64,000 nt of DNA from Yimella sp. cx-51 (GTDB taxonomy: Bacteria > Actinomycetota > Actinomycetes > Actinomycetales > Dermatophilaceae): contig NZ_CP072113.1 of assembly GCF_017654605.1 (NCBI RefSeq), forward strand, positions 2,232,001 through 2,296,000. Reading direction: 5' to 3'. Positions 18,283 to 30,173 of the stretch are shown piece after piece (position 1 is the stretch's first letter; each line of letters begins with the position of its first letter). The notes under the pieces were generated by a model. The model searched no databases and was not told where the DNA came from. It saw only the letters and a program-made list of their open reading frames with translations. The position numbers and the translations under genes are program-made.

Positions 18283-19125
18283 TCATTCTCCGATGATCTC
18301 GCCGGTGGCCGGATCGACGACCCCGTGCAACTGGTGCTGTCCGATCGGCAGCGTCAACTGTTCGCCGTTGTTGCGACCCGAACCCACCGCCGCCGACACC
18401 GGCCACGCTTCGAAACGCCCTCCAACACCCGTGTGGAGCAATGCCCGCACCTCGTCCGGGTCGGTCATCGCCGGATCGAGCCACGCGGCGAAGTGCTCGC
18501 GGTCGATCACCACCGGTTGCCGGTCGTGGATCCGGTCGAGGCCGGGCTCGGCTGCGGTGGTGATGATGGCGTAGGTGGTTAGCCAGGCGTCCGGGTCGTC
18601 GGTCGCCTTCGACTGATCGCGCCAGAACTCATAGACACCGGCGAAGGCGCACGCGCCGCCGTCACCCCGACGGATGAAAAAGGGTTGCTTACGCGGCTTG
18701 CCCTTGGCATCAGTGGACGTCGGGCTCACCTGCCACTCGTACCAGCCGTCAGCCGGCACCAGACAACGCCGGCTGATCGCAGCCTTGGCGAAAGCGCCCT
18801 TCTCCAGCAGCGTCTCGGCCCGGGCATTGATCATCCGCAGGCCGACCTTGGTGTCCTTGGCCCAGGAGGGCACCAGACCCCAGGTCAGGAGTCGCAACTG
18901 CCGCACCGCACTCGCGTCGGGATCGTTCTTGTCGTCCTTGGGCACGCGGGTCAGCACCACGGGCGCCTGCTTGGTCGGCGCGACATTCCAGTCGGGCGTT
19001 CCGGCCGGTGGATCCTGGGGGCGCACCAGGATCGAGCGCGCATGCTCGGCCATCCGATCGTCCTCGACATCGAACTCGTCGGTGATGTCGTCTGGGCTGA
19101 AACTCACAGCGTATCGACCACACAT
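18283..19125 (-). CDS. SOS response-associated peptidase / abasic-site processing protein (HMCES/YedK)
   Basis: 280 aa, starting MCGRYAVSF at 19125. Removal of Met exposes Cys2, which forms the thiazolidine crosslink to abasic sites in single-stranded DNA. Other family marks are visible: NARAETLLEK (Asn), GWYEWQ (Glu), and the late IHDRQPVVID with the catalytic His. Known role: shielding abasic sites in ssDNA from cleavage and error-prone bypass. The frame is open further upstream, but only the MCGRY start is functional. It heads an apparent operon with the hydrolase and sigR. Confidence 0.95.
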   Translation of the reverse strand: MCGRYAVSFSPDDITDEFDVEDDRMAEHARSILVRPQDPPAGTPDWNVAPTKQAPVVLTRVPKDDKNDPDASAVRQLRLLTWGLVPSWAKDTKVGLRMINARAETLLEKGAFAKAAISRRCLVPADGWYEWQVSPTSTDAKGKPRKQPFFIRRGDGGACAFAGVYEFWRDQSKATDDPDAWLTTYAIITTAAEPGLDRIHDRQPVVIDREHFAAWLDPAMTDPDEVRALLHTGVGGRFEAWPVSAAVGSGRNNGEQLTLPIGQHQLHGVVDPATGEIIGE

Positions 19126-19217
19126 GACATCGAGCCTATGCCGCCTCCGACGTCCGGTGCCGAGACGGACAGAGACGGCATCCCACTCACCGCAAGGGCG
19201 GACTACCGTAGGGCCCG

Positions 19218-20516
19218 ATGGATTCTCACAGTTCGACCGGCGACTGGCCGGCACCACTTGCGACCGGCCCCCTCCAGGCGACCGTTGATGTTCCGGGCTC
19301 CAAGAGCCTGACCAACCGATACGCGGTGCTCGCCGCGCTCGCCACTGACATCTCCCGCCTGCACCGGCCGCTGGTGTCCCGAGACACCACCTTGATGTTG
19401 CACGCGTTGCGCTCGCTGGGCACCGGCATCACCGAGGAGGAGTTGGACGGCGCGCCCAGCTGGCTGGTCGATCCGCAAGGAATGCATGGGCCCGCCGAGA
19501 TCGACTGCGGGCTCGCGGGCACGGTCATGCGTTTCCTCCCCCCGGTCGCAGCCCTCGCCGACGGAGCCGTGCGCTTCGACGGCGACCCGCACGCCCGCAA
19601 ACGTCCGATGGCCCCTGTGCTCGGCGCGCTGCGCGACCTCGGCGTACAGATCACGACCGACGGCCATGAGGGCCTTCCTTTCGTGGTGCACGGCACGGGT
19701 GCAGTGCGCGGCGGCAAGGTGGTGATCGACGCCTCCGGTTCGTCACAGTTCGTTTCAGCACTGCTGCTCACCGGCGCCCGCTTCGACGACGGCGTCACCG
19801 TCGTCCACGACGGCAAACCTCTGCCCTCCCTGCCGCACATCGCCATGACGGTCGAAGTACTGCGGGACGCCGGAGTGATGGTCGACGACGCCGACGCCAA
19901 CACCTGGCGGGTTGAGCCCTCCGAGATCTCCGCGCTCGAAGTCGAGGTAGAGCCCGACCTGTCCAATGCCGCACCCTTCCTCGCAGCTGCACTGGTCACC
20001 GGTGGCACGGTGCGGGTGCCCGGCTGGCCGCAGTCGACCACGCAGGCGGGCGACGCACTCCGCGACATCCTCGACGGGATGGGCGCGGATGTCAGCCTCG
20101 ACCGCGGCGGTCTCACGGTCACCGGCACCGGCGAGATCTCCGGAGTCGACCTCGACCTGCACGATGTCGGAGAGCTCACTCCGGTCGTGGCCGCCCTGGC
20201 GGCGCTTGCGGATTCGCCCAGTGCGTTGCGCGGCATCGCGCACTTGCGCGGACACGAGACCGATCGTCTTGCTGCCCTGACCCATGAGATGAACGGTCTG
20301 GGCGGCCAGGTCACCGAGACCGACGACGGCCTGCTCATCCGGCCGACGACGCTTTCGGGCGGCACCTTCCACACCTACGGTGACCACCGCATGGTGATGG
20401 CTGCCGCCGTTCTCGGCCTGCGCGTGCCGGGTGTGCTGATCGAGGACGTCGCCACCGTCGGCAAGACCATGCCGACCTTCACGGCGATGTGGCGATCGAT
20501 GCTGGGCCAGGATTGA
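19218..20516 (+). CDS. aroA: 3-phosphoshikimate 1-carboxyvinyltransferase (EPSP synthase)
   Basis: 432 aa. Family signatures: [16 protein letters not shown] at the N-terminus, [18 protein letters not shown], a central [12 protein letters not shown] and a late [30 protein letters not shown]. It transfers the enolpyruvyl group of PEP to shikimate-3-phosphate in chorismate synthesis. ATG 19218 is 92 bp from the divergent HMCES-type gene. It begins a run of co-directional genes (rsgA 4 bp later, then the FUSC gene). Confidence 0.97.
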   Translation: MDSHSSTGDWPAPLATGPLQATVDVPGSKSLTNRYAVLAALATDISRLHRPLVSRDTTLMLHALRSLGTGITEEELDGAPSWLVDPQGMHGPAEIDCGLAGTVMRFLPPVAALADGAVRFDGDPHARKRPMAPVLGALRDLGVQITTDGHEGLPFVVHGTGAVRGGKVVIDASGSSQFVSALLLTGARFDDGVTVVHDGKPLPSLPHIAMTVEVLRDAGVMVDDADANTWRVEPSEISALEVEVEPDLSNAAPFLAAALVTGGTVRVPGWPQSTTQAGDALRDILDGMGADVSLDRGGLTVTGTGEISGVDLDLHDVGELTPVVAALAALADSPSALRGIAHLRGHETDRLAALTHEMNGLGGQVTETDDGLLIRPTTLSGGTFHTYGDHRMVMAAAVLGLRVPGVLIEDVATVGKTMPTFTAMWRSMLGQD

Positions 20517-20520
20517 CCGC

Positions 20521-21531
20521 ATGGGTCGGCGCTACGACTACGACGAGTCACGGATCGGGGTGCGCCCCAACCCCAAGGGCAACCGCCCCCGCACCAAGGA
20601 CCGCCCTGCGCACGCCGACGCCGTGATCGGCATGGTCACGGGGGTCGACCGGGGGCGCTGGACCTGCCTGGTCGAAGGGCAGCCCGTGGTCGCCATGCGG
20701 GCCCGCGAGTTGCGTCGCAGCCCGATCGTGCCGGGCGATCGGGTCGGTCTGGTCGGTGACACCTCCGGCGCCGACGGATCCTTGGCCAGGATCGTCCGGA
20801 TCGAGGAGCGGTCCACGTTCCTGCGGCGTACTGCCGATGACACCGACCCGGTGGAGCGCGTGCTGGTGGCCAACGCCGACCAACTCGCGATCGTCACCGC
20901 CCTGGCCGATCCCGAACCTCGTCCGCGGATGGTTGACCGCTGCCTCGTCGCGGCTTATGACGCCGGGATGCACCCCCTGCTCGTGCTCACCAAATCTGAC
21001 CTCGCCGACCCGCAAGAATTCCTGAAGTCGTATGCCGGACTTGAGCTTTCGTACGTCGTGACGCAGGTGCGCGACGACGGAATGATCGAGGGCCTGGGCG
21101 AACTGCACTCCGCGTTGGCCGACCGCATGACTGTGCTGGTCGGTCATTCCGGGGTGGGGAAATCAACCCTGGTCAACGTTCTCGTGCCCGGCACCGATCG
21201 TGCCGTCGGCCATGTCAACGCCGTCACCGGGCGAGGACGTCACACCTCCACCTCCGCGGTCGCGCTCGAGCTACCGGACGGAGGCTGGGTGATCGACACC
21301 CCCGGCGTCCGCTCCTTCGGCCTGGCCCACGTCGATCCCGACTCGTTCATCGACCACTTCCCCGAGCTCGCAGCCGGCACCGACGACTGCCCGCGCGGGT
21401 GCACCCACGACGACGAGTACTGCGCACTGGACGCCTGGGTCGACGCCGGGCATGCCGGCACCTCGGGCCGCGCTCGCCTCGAATCACTGCGACGTCTGTT
21501 GCGCTCAAGGCTGGGCACCGAGGAGGACTGA
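20521..21531 (+). CDS. rsgA: Ribosome small subunit-dependent GTPase A
   Basis: 336 aa. A basic N-terminal tail and OB-fold precede a circularly permuted GTPase: G4 (LTKSDL) comes before G1 (GHSGVGKSTLVN) and G3 (DTPGVRSFG). The C-terminal zinc motif is CPRGC-x-H...C (CTHDDEYCAL). RsgA checks the decoding centre during late 30S maturation. The gene starts 4 bp after the aroA stop. Confidence 0.95.
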   Translation: MGRRYDYDESRIGVRPNPKGNRPRTKDRPAHADAVIGMVTGVDRGRWTCLVEGQPVVAMRARELRRSPIVPGDRVGLVGDTSGADGSLARIVRIEERSTFLRRTADDTDPVERVLVANADQLAIVTALADPEPRPRMVDRCLVAAYDAGMHPLLVLTKSDLADPQEFLKSYAGLELSYVVTQVRDDGMIEGLGELHSALADRMTVLVGHSGVGKSTLVNVLVPGTDRAVGHVNAVTGRGRHTSTSAVALELPDGGWVIDTPGVRSFGLAHVDPDSFIDHFPELAAGTDDCPRGCTHDDEYCALDAWVDAGHAGTSGRARLESLRRLLRSRLGTEED

Positions 21532-21534
21532 GTC

Positions 21535-23301
21535 ATGTCATGGGGTCTGGCTACGGTGGGCGCGAGCCTGTCCGGACTGGCGCAGATCAAGTCAGCCCCC
21601 GGTCAGTGGAAGGTCGCCACTCGCGCCACCGCGATGACCGCGATCACCGTCGGCGTGGTCTGGCTGGCGCTCGGTAAGGAACTAGCCTTGCTGGCGATCA
21701 CCGGATCGTTCATCGGCAATACCGCAAGTGCCCGACCCTGGCGGGCTCGGCTGCACATCCTGGCGTGGATGGACCTCGCCTACATCGCCGGCTGTGCGAT
21801 CGCCGTGGTCATTGGCAGCAATCCGGTGCTCCTCACGCTGACTCTCACCGCCATCGCGATGACCGCGGTGCTGGGTTACAACGCGGTGATGGCCGACCCA
21901 CCGGGCCCGATGTTCCTCATCATGGGCCCCGCCATCGCGTCCTACCTACCGACCGTCGGGGTCGACAAGTGGCAGGTGATCGCGGTCTGCGTGCTCAGCT
22001 GCCTCACCGCATCGATCGCGACGCTGGCGTTGCATCCCCGGGCTGACTCCGCCGAAGCGCAGGCCGTGGACGCCGCCCGCGAAGCGGTCGAGGAGCTCAT
22101 CGAGCAGGCCGCACAACCTGACACCACCGACCTGGAAATCGCTCATCTGCGCGACACTGCCTACGCGCAGGTGCTGAGCGCCAGCATGACCTTGGAGGAG
22201 GCAGCCGGCCGCAACGCCAGGGCGTCGGCATGGCGCTCGCTGTTGGTCGACCTGCGCAGACTGCACTTCCAGGTCATCGGCCAGGTGGCCTCCCGCTCGC
22301 TGCCCGGGGCCGTGGTGGAGGTCGACGCCGCCGCCCAGCGTCGCTACCTGGGAGCACCGCCGGTGAAGTACCTGTTGCGGTGGGCTCTCTCTCCTCGTTC
22401 GCTGCCCTGGCTCGCGTCCCGCCGGATCGGGATGGCGATCGCCTTGACCTGCGCGGTGTCGTACGGTCTCGACCTGCGCCACCCGTTCTGGGCGGTGATG
22501 ACCACGGCCCTGGTGATGTCGCTGGGCACCGATCGGCTCTCACTCACCCACCGCGGTCTGCATCGAATGATCGGAACGGTGGCCGGCACCGTGGCATTCG
22601 TGGGTCTGCACCATCTCGACGCCACGCTCGAAGTGACCATTGCAATCTGCCTCGCGCTGGTCTTCATGGTGCAGTGGACCGCGGTGCGCAACTATGCGAT
22701 CGCCGCCTTCTTTGTCACTCCGATGGCGCTGCTCGTGACCACGAGCACGGCGCCCGGCCACGCAATCGGGACGGTCATCAAGGAGCGGATCCTCGAGACC
22801 CTCATCGGAGTCGCGGTGAGCCTGGTGGTGATGTGGGTGACCGATCGCCGCGCACCGATTGCGTTGGTACGCAGGCAGTATCGCCGCGTCCTGCGGGTGA
22901 CGGCTGACCTGCTCGATCTCATCGCCACCGATCAGGAGAAGTCAGAGGCCGGTTATCGGGTGCGCCGCGACCTGGCCTACGAACAACTGCAGGCCGGGCG
23001 CATCCTGCAGATCGCGCAGCAGGACCTCCCGGTCACTTTGTCCGCGTGGTCACGGGTCGAGGTCACCGTCAACCAGTTGGCGTACACGGCGTTGGTCGCG
23101 TGTTGGATCCGCAACCCGAAGAAGTATCTGGACGCGGCGGCCATGGCCACCTGTCTGCGCGCGGTGATCCGCGATCTGCCGCCGGTGGGCACCAGCCCGA
23201 TCGATGGCGATGAGCTGTGCGACCGCGTCGATGAGGTGTTGCGCACCGGCTCCCCAAAGATCGTCACCCCGAGCGTGCCGCAGGACGCACCTGCCGAGTG
23301 A
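21535..23301 (+). CDS. FUSC family membrane protein
   Basis: 588 aa. Two membrane clusters (residues ~25-170 and ~300-440), each with five or six helices, are split by a cytoplasmic helical region with an Ala/Glu-rich pattern. RHPFWAVMTTALVMSLGTDRLS and the following TVAGTVAFVG match FUSC_2 (fusaric acid/aromatic-acid exporter, AaeB/YccC type). The substrate is unknown. The gene begins 3 bp after rsgA, so the three genes form one operon. Confidence 0.85.
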   Translation: MSWGLATVGASLSGLAQIKSAPGQWKVATRATAMTAITVGVVWLALGKELALLAITGSFIGNTASARPWRARLHILAWMDLAYIAGCAIAVVIGSNPVLLTLTLTAIAMTAVLGYNAVMADPPGPMFLIMGPAIASYLPTVGVDKWQVIAVCVLSCLTASIATLALHPRADSAEAQAVDAAREAVEELIEQAAQPDTTDLEIAHLRDTAYAQVLSASMTLEEAAGRNARASAWRSLLVDLRRLHFQVIGQVASRSLPGAVVEVDAAAQRRYLGAPPVKYLLRWALSPRSLPWLASRRIGMAIALTCAVSYGLDLRHPFWAVMTTALVMSLGTDRLSLTHRGLHRMIGTVAGTVAFVGLHHLDATLEVTIAICLALVFMVQWTAVRNYAIAAFFVTPMALLVTTSTAPGHAIGTVIKERILETLIGVAVSLVVMWVTDRRAPIALVRRQYRRVLRVTADLLDLIATDQEKSEAGYRVRRDLAYEQLQAGRILQIAQQDLPVTLSAWSRVEVTVNQLAYTALVACWIRNPKKYLDAAAMATCLRAVIRDLPPVGTSPIDGDELCDRVDEVLRTGSPKIVTPSVPQDAPAE

Positions 23302-23374
23302 GCGGCCGCCGACCCGGTACGGTCGGGCCCGTGAGTGCTGAACGCTGCGAGACGCCTGAGCCCGGGAGCGTGCG

Positions 23375-24154
23375 ATGAGTTACGCCGATGACGTGCGCGT
23401 CGCCCATGTGATCGCCGATGCCGTCGAGCCGACGACGATGGGCCGCTTCCAGGCCGACGACCTCGTCGTCAACACCAAGCCCGATCTGACCCCCGTCAGC
23501 GATGCCGATCTGGCCGCCGAGGAGATCATTCGCGGGCAGCTGAAGCGCGCTCGCCCCCGCGATGCGGTGCAGGGAGAAGAGCACGGCCTGGAGGGCAAGG
23601 GCCCCCGCCGGTGGATCGTCGACCCGATCGACGGCACGAAGAACTTCGTCCGTGGCTTACCGGTGTGGGCCACTCTCATTGCGCTGGTGGACGACGGAGA
23701 GCCCGTCGTCGGGCTCGTGGCCGCACCCGCACTCGGACGTCGGTGGTGGGCCGGCAAGGACACCGGCGCCTGGACGGGTCGCAATCTGCAGGGCGCGCGT
23801 CGGATCTCGGTGTCGAAGGTATCGAAGATCGAGGATGCTTCGTTGTCCTATGCCAACGTGCGCGACTGGGACGCGCACGGCAAACGGGAAGCCATGCTGC
23901 AACTGATGGACGACGTCTGGCGCAGCCGGGCGTACGGCGATTTCTGGTCACATGTGCTGGTCGCCGAGGGCGCTGTCGACATCGCTCCGGAGCCGGAGTT
24001 GGCCGTCCACGACATGGCCGCACTCGTGCCGATCGTGACCGAGGCCGGCGGCCAGTTCACCGGACTGGACGGTACGCCGGGCTGCTGGAGCGGCAACGGC
24101 ATTAGCACCAACGGGCTGCTGCACGACGAGGTGCTGCGCCGGTTGGGACGCTAG
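23375..24154 (+). CDS. hisN: Histidinol-phosphatase (inositol monophosphatase family)
   Basis: 259 aa. It is a Mg-dependent IMPase fold: GEEHG (metal Glu), WIVDPIDGTKNFVRG (Asp-Pro-Ile-Asp-Gly-Thr), and VHDMAALVPIVTEAGG (third metal Asp). WSHVLVAEGAVDIAPEP and the compact length match the actinobacterial HisN subgroup, which dephosphorylates histidinol-phosphate in histidine synthesis; a general inositol monophosphatase role cannot be excluded. It lies 73 bp after the FUSC gene. Confidence 0.9.
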   Translation: MSYADDVRVAHVIADAVEPTTMGRFQADDLVVNTKPDLTPVSDADLAAEEIIRGQLKRARPRDAVQGEEHGLEGKGPRRWIVDPIDGTKNFVRGLPVWATLIALVDDGEPVVGLVAAPALGRRWWAGKDTGAWTGRNLQGARRISVSKVSKIEDASLSYANVRDWDAHGKREAMLQLMDDVWRSRAYGDFWSHVLVAEGAVDIAPEPELAVHDMAALVPIVTEAGGQFTGLDGTPGCWSGNGISTNGLLHDEVLRRLGR

Positions 24155-24218
24155 TTCGGGAGAACATGTGTCCAAGGAATTCGGGAGACCACGGTTGAAG
24201 CAATAGGGTTTGACCACA

Positions 24219-25672
<1,454 letters not shown>

Positions 25673-25679
<7 letters not shown>

Positions 25680-27058
25680 GCCTCGCTCTTGCCGGCAACA
25701 CCCGCCCGGTCGCTCACGACAGTGACTTCTCCCAACCCGAGTTGCTCGACCGCCGCGGCGTACTTGGCGGCGTCGCCGACCAGCACGACCGTTCGCGGCG
25801 ATGAGCTCCATTGCTGCCACGCCGCATTCACGTCCTCGACCGTGAGTTCGCGCATCGCGGCGAGATAGTCGGTGATGAAGTCGGTCTCCAGGCCCACCAA
25901 GTGCAGGGACGCCGCTTCGTCGGCCACCGCGTCGGCGGTGGCATAACGGGCCGGTGCGGTCATCGAAAGATAGTCGACGCCTTCCTTCACCTCGGCCGCG
26001 CTGAGTCCGTCATCGGCACCCGAGAAGATCTCGCCCAGCAATCGGAGGGCATCGGCGGTGGCGTCGGCGCGCACCGATCCGCCGACGACGAACTGTCCGA
26101 AGTCGGAGCGCGGCCGGAAGCTACCCCGCATGCCGTAGGTATAACCCTTCTCCTCGCGCAGCACCCGGTCGATACGCGCGTGCGGCGAGCCCCCGATCGC
26201 ATACGAGAGCACCGGGAAGGGCGCCCATTGGCTTCCCTCCTTGCGCGCCGGACCCAACCAGCCCATGTGGATCTCGGTCTGCACCGAGCCGGGACGGTCG
26301 ACGAAGACCACTCGCCCCCGATCGTCCGCCGGTGCATCCGGCGTCACCTGGGGAGACAGGCGCTCACCGCTCACCAGCCACGTGCCGAGCGTCGCCTCGA
26401 GGTCGGCCAGCATGGCCGCCTCCTCGAAGTCACCGGCCACCACCACATACGCCTCGTCCGGACGCACCCACCGGCGGTGGAACTCCTCGCAGTCATCGCG
26501 GGTCAGCTGCGCCAACGAGTCACGTGAGCCACCCGTGGGTCGGGAGACCCGGGAATCAGTGGTGTAGAAAGTGCGGACGAACTCCAGCGTCGCGCGGTAG
26601 CTCGGATCGGCCATCTCGTGATCGATCTGCGAAAGACGTTGCAACCTGTGGCGATTCACCTCCTCGTGCGGGAAGGCGGGCTCGGTCAGGCATTCGAGCG
26701 CGAGGTCGAAAGCGGTGCGGACGTGACGCGTCGCGGCCTCCAGGTCGACCCAGATGCCCTGGTGCGCAACACCGGCGTGCAGCCCGATGCCGTCCTGCTC
26801 GAAGAGCTCAGCCATCTCGTCGGCGGAGTGGGAGGCTGTGCCCTCGTCCATCGTGCGCGACACGATCGTCGCAACACCTTCGCGCTCACGCGGCTCAGCA
26901 GCCAGCGGCACCGGGAGGTTGATGCGCGTGGAGGTGACGTGCTGACCGGGCAGGTCGTACAACGCCACGGTCAGACCGTTGCTCAACCGGTGCCTGGTTG
27001 CGTCGGGGAACTGCCACGGAGCCGGCGGGTGGACCTCCGGTCGTTCGACGAAACTCAT
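25673..27058 (-). CDS. M16 family metallopeptidase-like, non-catalytic subunit
   Basis: 461 aa starting MSFVERPEV at 27058. It has the two-lobed M16B layout but lacks the HxxEH zinc motif: the position reads REREGVATIVSRTMDEG. It keeps the C-terminal R..EEKGYTYGMRGSF block that supplies substrate-binding Arg/Tyr in bacterial heterodimers. It is expected to pair with the catalytic subunit encoded just upstream, with which it overlaps (ATGA). Its 3' end overlaps the sugar transferase stop by 7 nt with no terminator visible. Confidence 0.9.
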
Positions 27059-28329
27059 GCCGCACTGCCCTTCCGGTGGACGACGACCGCGCGGGACGCC
27101 GGGTCGAGCCACGCCTTGGCCAACCGTTGCACCTCATCGGTGGTGACCGTCGCGGCGTCGTCGAGGTGATGGTTGATGTGCTGCGGATCGTCGTGCAGCA
27201 AGGTGTAGTGGCTGATGGTGTCTGCTCGTTCCTCGTGCACCGCCAGGCCCTGCAGCCAGCCGCGTTCGAAATCGGCGAACGCGGTAGCGAGTTCTTTCTC
27301 GGTCGGGCCGTGATCGGCCAGGCCCTGCAGTTCTTCGACCAGCGCCGCTTCGACCGCCTCGACGCAGCTGTCACCGGCCACGTCAGCGGTGAGCAGCCCG
27401 AGCGACACCCCGTCGACCAGACCCATTGCGCTGCGCGACACCTGGGTGGCGATCTGTTCTCGGCGCACCAGCCTGCGGTAGAGCCGCGACGTCGCAAGGC
27501 CCGCGAGGATGTCGAACGCAGCTTCGGCGACCAGGAACTCCCTGGTGTGATCCGGCGGCAGCCGGAAGGCGAGGTAGAGGCGATCGTCCGGCACGTCGTC
27601 GGTGCGTTCGAACCGCAGGGGCTCCGTGAGCGGTCTCAGCGGCTCGCTGGCAACGGTCGGTGCGAGGTCGACTCGCGCAAGACCGCCGAAGTACTTCTGC
27701 GCCAACGCGATTCCCTCGTGCTGACCGACATCGCCGACCAGTGTCAGCACGGTGTTGTTGGGCCCGTAGTGCCGCTTGAAGAAGTCGTGCACATCGTCGA
27801 GCGTCGCAGCATCGAGGTCGGCCATCGAACCGATCGTCGAGTGGTGGTAGGGGTGGCCCTGGGGGAAGACGAGTCCGTAGATGTCCTCCAGCGCGTGACC
27901 ATACGGACGGTTGTCGTAACGCTGCTGCTTTTCTTCCTTGACCACATCGCGCTGGTTGTCCAGGCATGCCTGGTTCACCGCGTCCAGCAGGTACCCGTGC
28001 CGATCGGCCTCCATCCAGAGCGCGAGATCGAGGACGCCGGTGGGCACGGTCTCGAAGTAGTTGGTGCGGTCGAACCACGTGGTGGCGTTGAGCCGCGCAC
28101 CGTGCGCCATGAGCGTCTGCATGTGCTCGCCCTCGGCCACGTTGCGCGACCCCTGGAACATCAGATGCTCGAAGAGATGCGCCAGACCGGTGCGAGCCGG
28201 ACGTTCGTGGCGCGATCCGACATTGACCCAGAGATTGACCGCCACGATCGGCACACTCGGGTCAGGGGCGACGACGACCCGCAGGCCGTTGTCGAGGCGC
28301 GCCTCGCGCAGGGTGAAGTCCAAGGGCAT
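27055..28329 (-). CDS. M16 family zinc metallopeptidase, catalytic subunit
   Basis: About 424 aa. ATG 28329 is favoured because AGGGTGG lies 6 nt upstream; a GTG at 28338 is the alternative. The inverted zinc motif is HLFEH (GLAHLFEHLMFQGS), with a distal Glu in the E-x6-E region (VVKEEKQQ). It is a processing-type oligopeptidase of the M16B group, likely cytoplasmic since no signal peptide is seen. The downstream gene supplies the inactive partner. Confidence 0.92.
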   Translation of the reverse strand: MPLDFTLREARLDNGLRVVVAPDPSVPIVAVNLWVNVGSRHERPARTGLAHLFEHLMFQGSRNVAEGEHMQTLMAHGARLNATTWFDRTNYFETVPTGVLDLALWMEADRHGYLLDAVNQACLDNQRDVVKEEKQQRYDNRPYGHALEDIYGLVFPQGHPYHHSTIGSMADLDAATLDDVHDFFKRHYGPNNTVLTLVGDVGQHEGIALAQKYFGGLARVDLAPTVASEPLRPLTEPLRFERTDDVPDDRLYLAFRLPPDHTREFLVAEAAFDILAGLATSRLYRRLVRREQIATQVSRSAMGLVDGVSLGLLTADVAGDSCVEAVEAALVEELQGLADHGPTEKELATAFADFERGWLQGLAVHEERADTISHYTLLHDDPQHINHHLDDAATVTTDEVQRLAKAWLDPASRAVVVHRKGSAA

Positions 28330-28594
28330 GGCCGCCACCCTACGTGCGGGCAGCGCCCAGTCGGCCCGGCGCTCGGGATGGACACCGCCTACGCGGCCCG
28401 CAGGAGCCAGCGAGCCTCTTCACCACGATCTCCATGTCGACGTTGAAGAAGGCACACTCCCGGGCTGTGACTTCGCGCACCGCTCATACCCCGCGCAGCC
28501 GCAAAGGACGTCGTGGGGGCGTGGAAAGGTAATCTGAGCAATCGTCGGCGCAGTGCGCCGGAACCGCAAACGCCACACCGAAGTCGGAGACCTG
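28330..28594. other. Divergent intergenic region, M16 / FHA operon
   Basis: 265 bp. TAATCT at 28527-28532 may be a -10 element for the FHA operon. The SD GGAG lies 6 nt before the FHA start. No gene, terminator or strong inverted repeat was recognised. Confidence 0.4.
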
Positions 28595-30100
28595 ATGAGT
28601 ACCTCGCACGACCCGCAGTTCGGCCACCCGAACGCACCCTCAGGCACCCGCGGACCTGCAACGATCGTCTGGCGCGACACCGCGCCGGGCGCAGCAGCGG
28701 CATGGGCCGGACCGGAGGCGTTCAGCGGCCCCCAGCACAACGAGCCCTTGCCCGACGAGCGGCCCGTGCAGTCCCTGTCGTCGGCCTGGGCGTCGGCGGC
28801 ACCTGCGCCGGCACAGCGCGAGACCACCCACCAGGTCGAGGAGGCCGACGAGCCGTCGTTCACCGACGCGCGGGAGCAGCAGCAAGACTCCGAACCCTCT
28901 GCTGTTGGTGCCGATGAGCACGACGTGGTCGACGAGCGACCCGGCGGTGTCGCAGCGCACCAGGACGATCAGCGCTCTGCCGACCCCGGCTACACGACCT
29001 CCTCCGATGACTCCGGCAACGTCTCCGAATCCGATCGTCCGCAGCATGACCGTTCCAGCGACTGGGGCGCAGCCAGCGCTGGCGCCCTCGGCGGCGCGGC
29101 AGCAGCGGGTGCTGCGACACCCGGCGGCTGGGTGCAGCCCGGTTCCGCGCCCACCGCGGACGAGGTCCACCACAACTGGACCGAACAGCACGGAGAGCTT
29201 CCGCCCAGTTCCGAGCCGTGGTCAGCGCCCGACGACCAGCAGGCACCTCAGGGAGGCGACGAGCCGGCTCAGCACGCGCCCGACCCCTACGCCTCGCCTG
29301 CCCCTGATGGCCAGGGCGAATACCGGGACGCGGGCCGGCAGACCCACGACCCGTATGCCCGGCCCCAGGCCGACCAGGCAGAGAGCCACGATCCGTACGC
29401 CCAGCCCCAGGGCGACCAAGCACAGAGCCACGACCCGTACGTCCAGCCCCAGGCCTACCAAGCACAGGGTCACGACCCGTACGCGGGTGCTCCCTACCAG
29501 CAGCCGCAGCAGCACGACCCTTACAACTCGCCCGCGGATCACGTTGGGCAGCAGCACGATTCGTCTGCCTCCTCCTTCTTGGCCAAGCCGCAGTCGCAGG
29601 CGCCGGCCCAGCAGGACTCGTCCCTGCAGGACGAACAGCCGTGGGGTGGCCACAGCGGCCAGGAGCAGCACCACCAGCCGCAGGACGCCGCGGCGGCCGA
29701 GGATGCTTGGTCGGCGCACCAGCACTCCGAGCCCGACCAACCGATGGCGACGGATCCGTCGGCAGGGGACGCGATTCCCGCTCCTCCGACAGGTCAGGAG
29801 AATGTCACCGTTTCGAGCTCGAACTCCGGTGCAGAAAACGACGCGGCTGCGGACGACGAGTCGCTGACCATCGGTCGCGGCCGCGACAACTCGATCGTGT
29901 TGGACGACATGCTCGTCTCCCGTAAGCACCTGCGCATCACCGCCGACGACCAAGGCCTGCTGCTGGAAGACCTCGGCAGCCGCAACGGCACCTATGTCAA
30001 CGGCCGCCGGGTCGAGACCAGCCACCTGCAGGAAGGCGACCGCATCGGGGTCGGTGGCACCACCTTCGAGGTGCGTGACGGCTGGCTGGTCACGATCTGA
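28595..30100 (+). CDS. FHA domain protein with long disordered repeat region
   Basis: 501 aa from the ATG at 28595. Residues 1-~420 are low complexity, rich in Asp, Gln, Pro, Ser and His, with 14-residue repeats starting HDPYA/VxPQ (29345-29530). The C-terminal ~85 residues are a canonical FHA domain ([37 protein letters not shown]) that binds phosphothreonine. No membrane segment or signal peptide is present. The gene lies 73 bp upstream of an FHA-ABC exporter. Its tail may be the substrate of a Ser/Thr kinase or a scaffold for the exporter; no kinase gene is in the window. Confidence 0.85.
   Translation: MSTSHDPQFGHPNAPSGTRGPATIVWRDTAPGAAAAWAGPEAFSGPQHNEPLPDERPVQSLSSAWASAAPAPAQRETTHQVEEADEPSFTDAREQQQDSEPSAVGADEHDVVDERPGGVAAHQDDQRSADPGYTTSSDDSGNVSESDRPQHDRSSDWGAASAGALGGAAAAGAATPGGWVQPGSAPTADEVHHNWTEQHGELPPSSEPWSAPDDQQAPQGGDEPAQHAPDPYASPAPDGQGEYRDAGRQTHDPYARPQADQAESHDPYAQPQGDQAQSHDPYVQPQAYQAQGHDPYAGAPYQQPQQHDPYNSPADHVGQQHDSSASSFLAKPQSQAPAQQDSSLQDEQPWGGHSGQEQHHQPQDAAAAEDAWSAHQHSEPDQPMATDPSAGDAIPAPPTGQENVTVSSSNSGAENDAAADDESLTIGRGRDNSIVLDDMLVSRKHLRITADDQGLLLEDLGSRNGTYVNGRRVETSHLQEGDRIGVGGTTFEVRDGWLVTI
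29345..29530 (+). repeat. 42-bp tandem repeats encoding HDPY units
   Basis: Three full 42-bp units (29345, 29387, 29429), a diverged fourth (29471) and a partial fifth (29513) code for 14-residue repeats HDPYxxPQxxQAxS. Each starts with a CAC-GAC/GAT-CC codon set. Confidence 0.88.
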
Positions 30101-30173
30101 CTCCTCGAGCGGGTACACCGCAGGCAAGTCGGACGAAGCAAGGCAGGAGCAGGATGAGCAGGGGGACCGCCCG

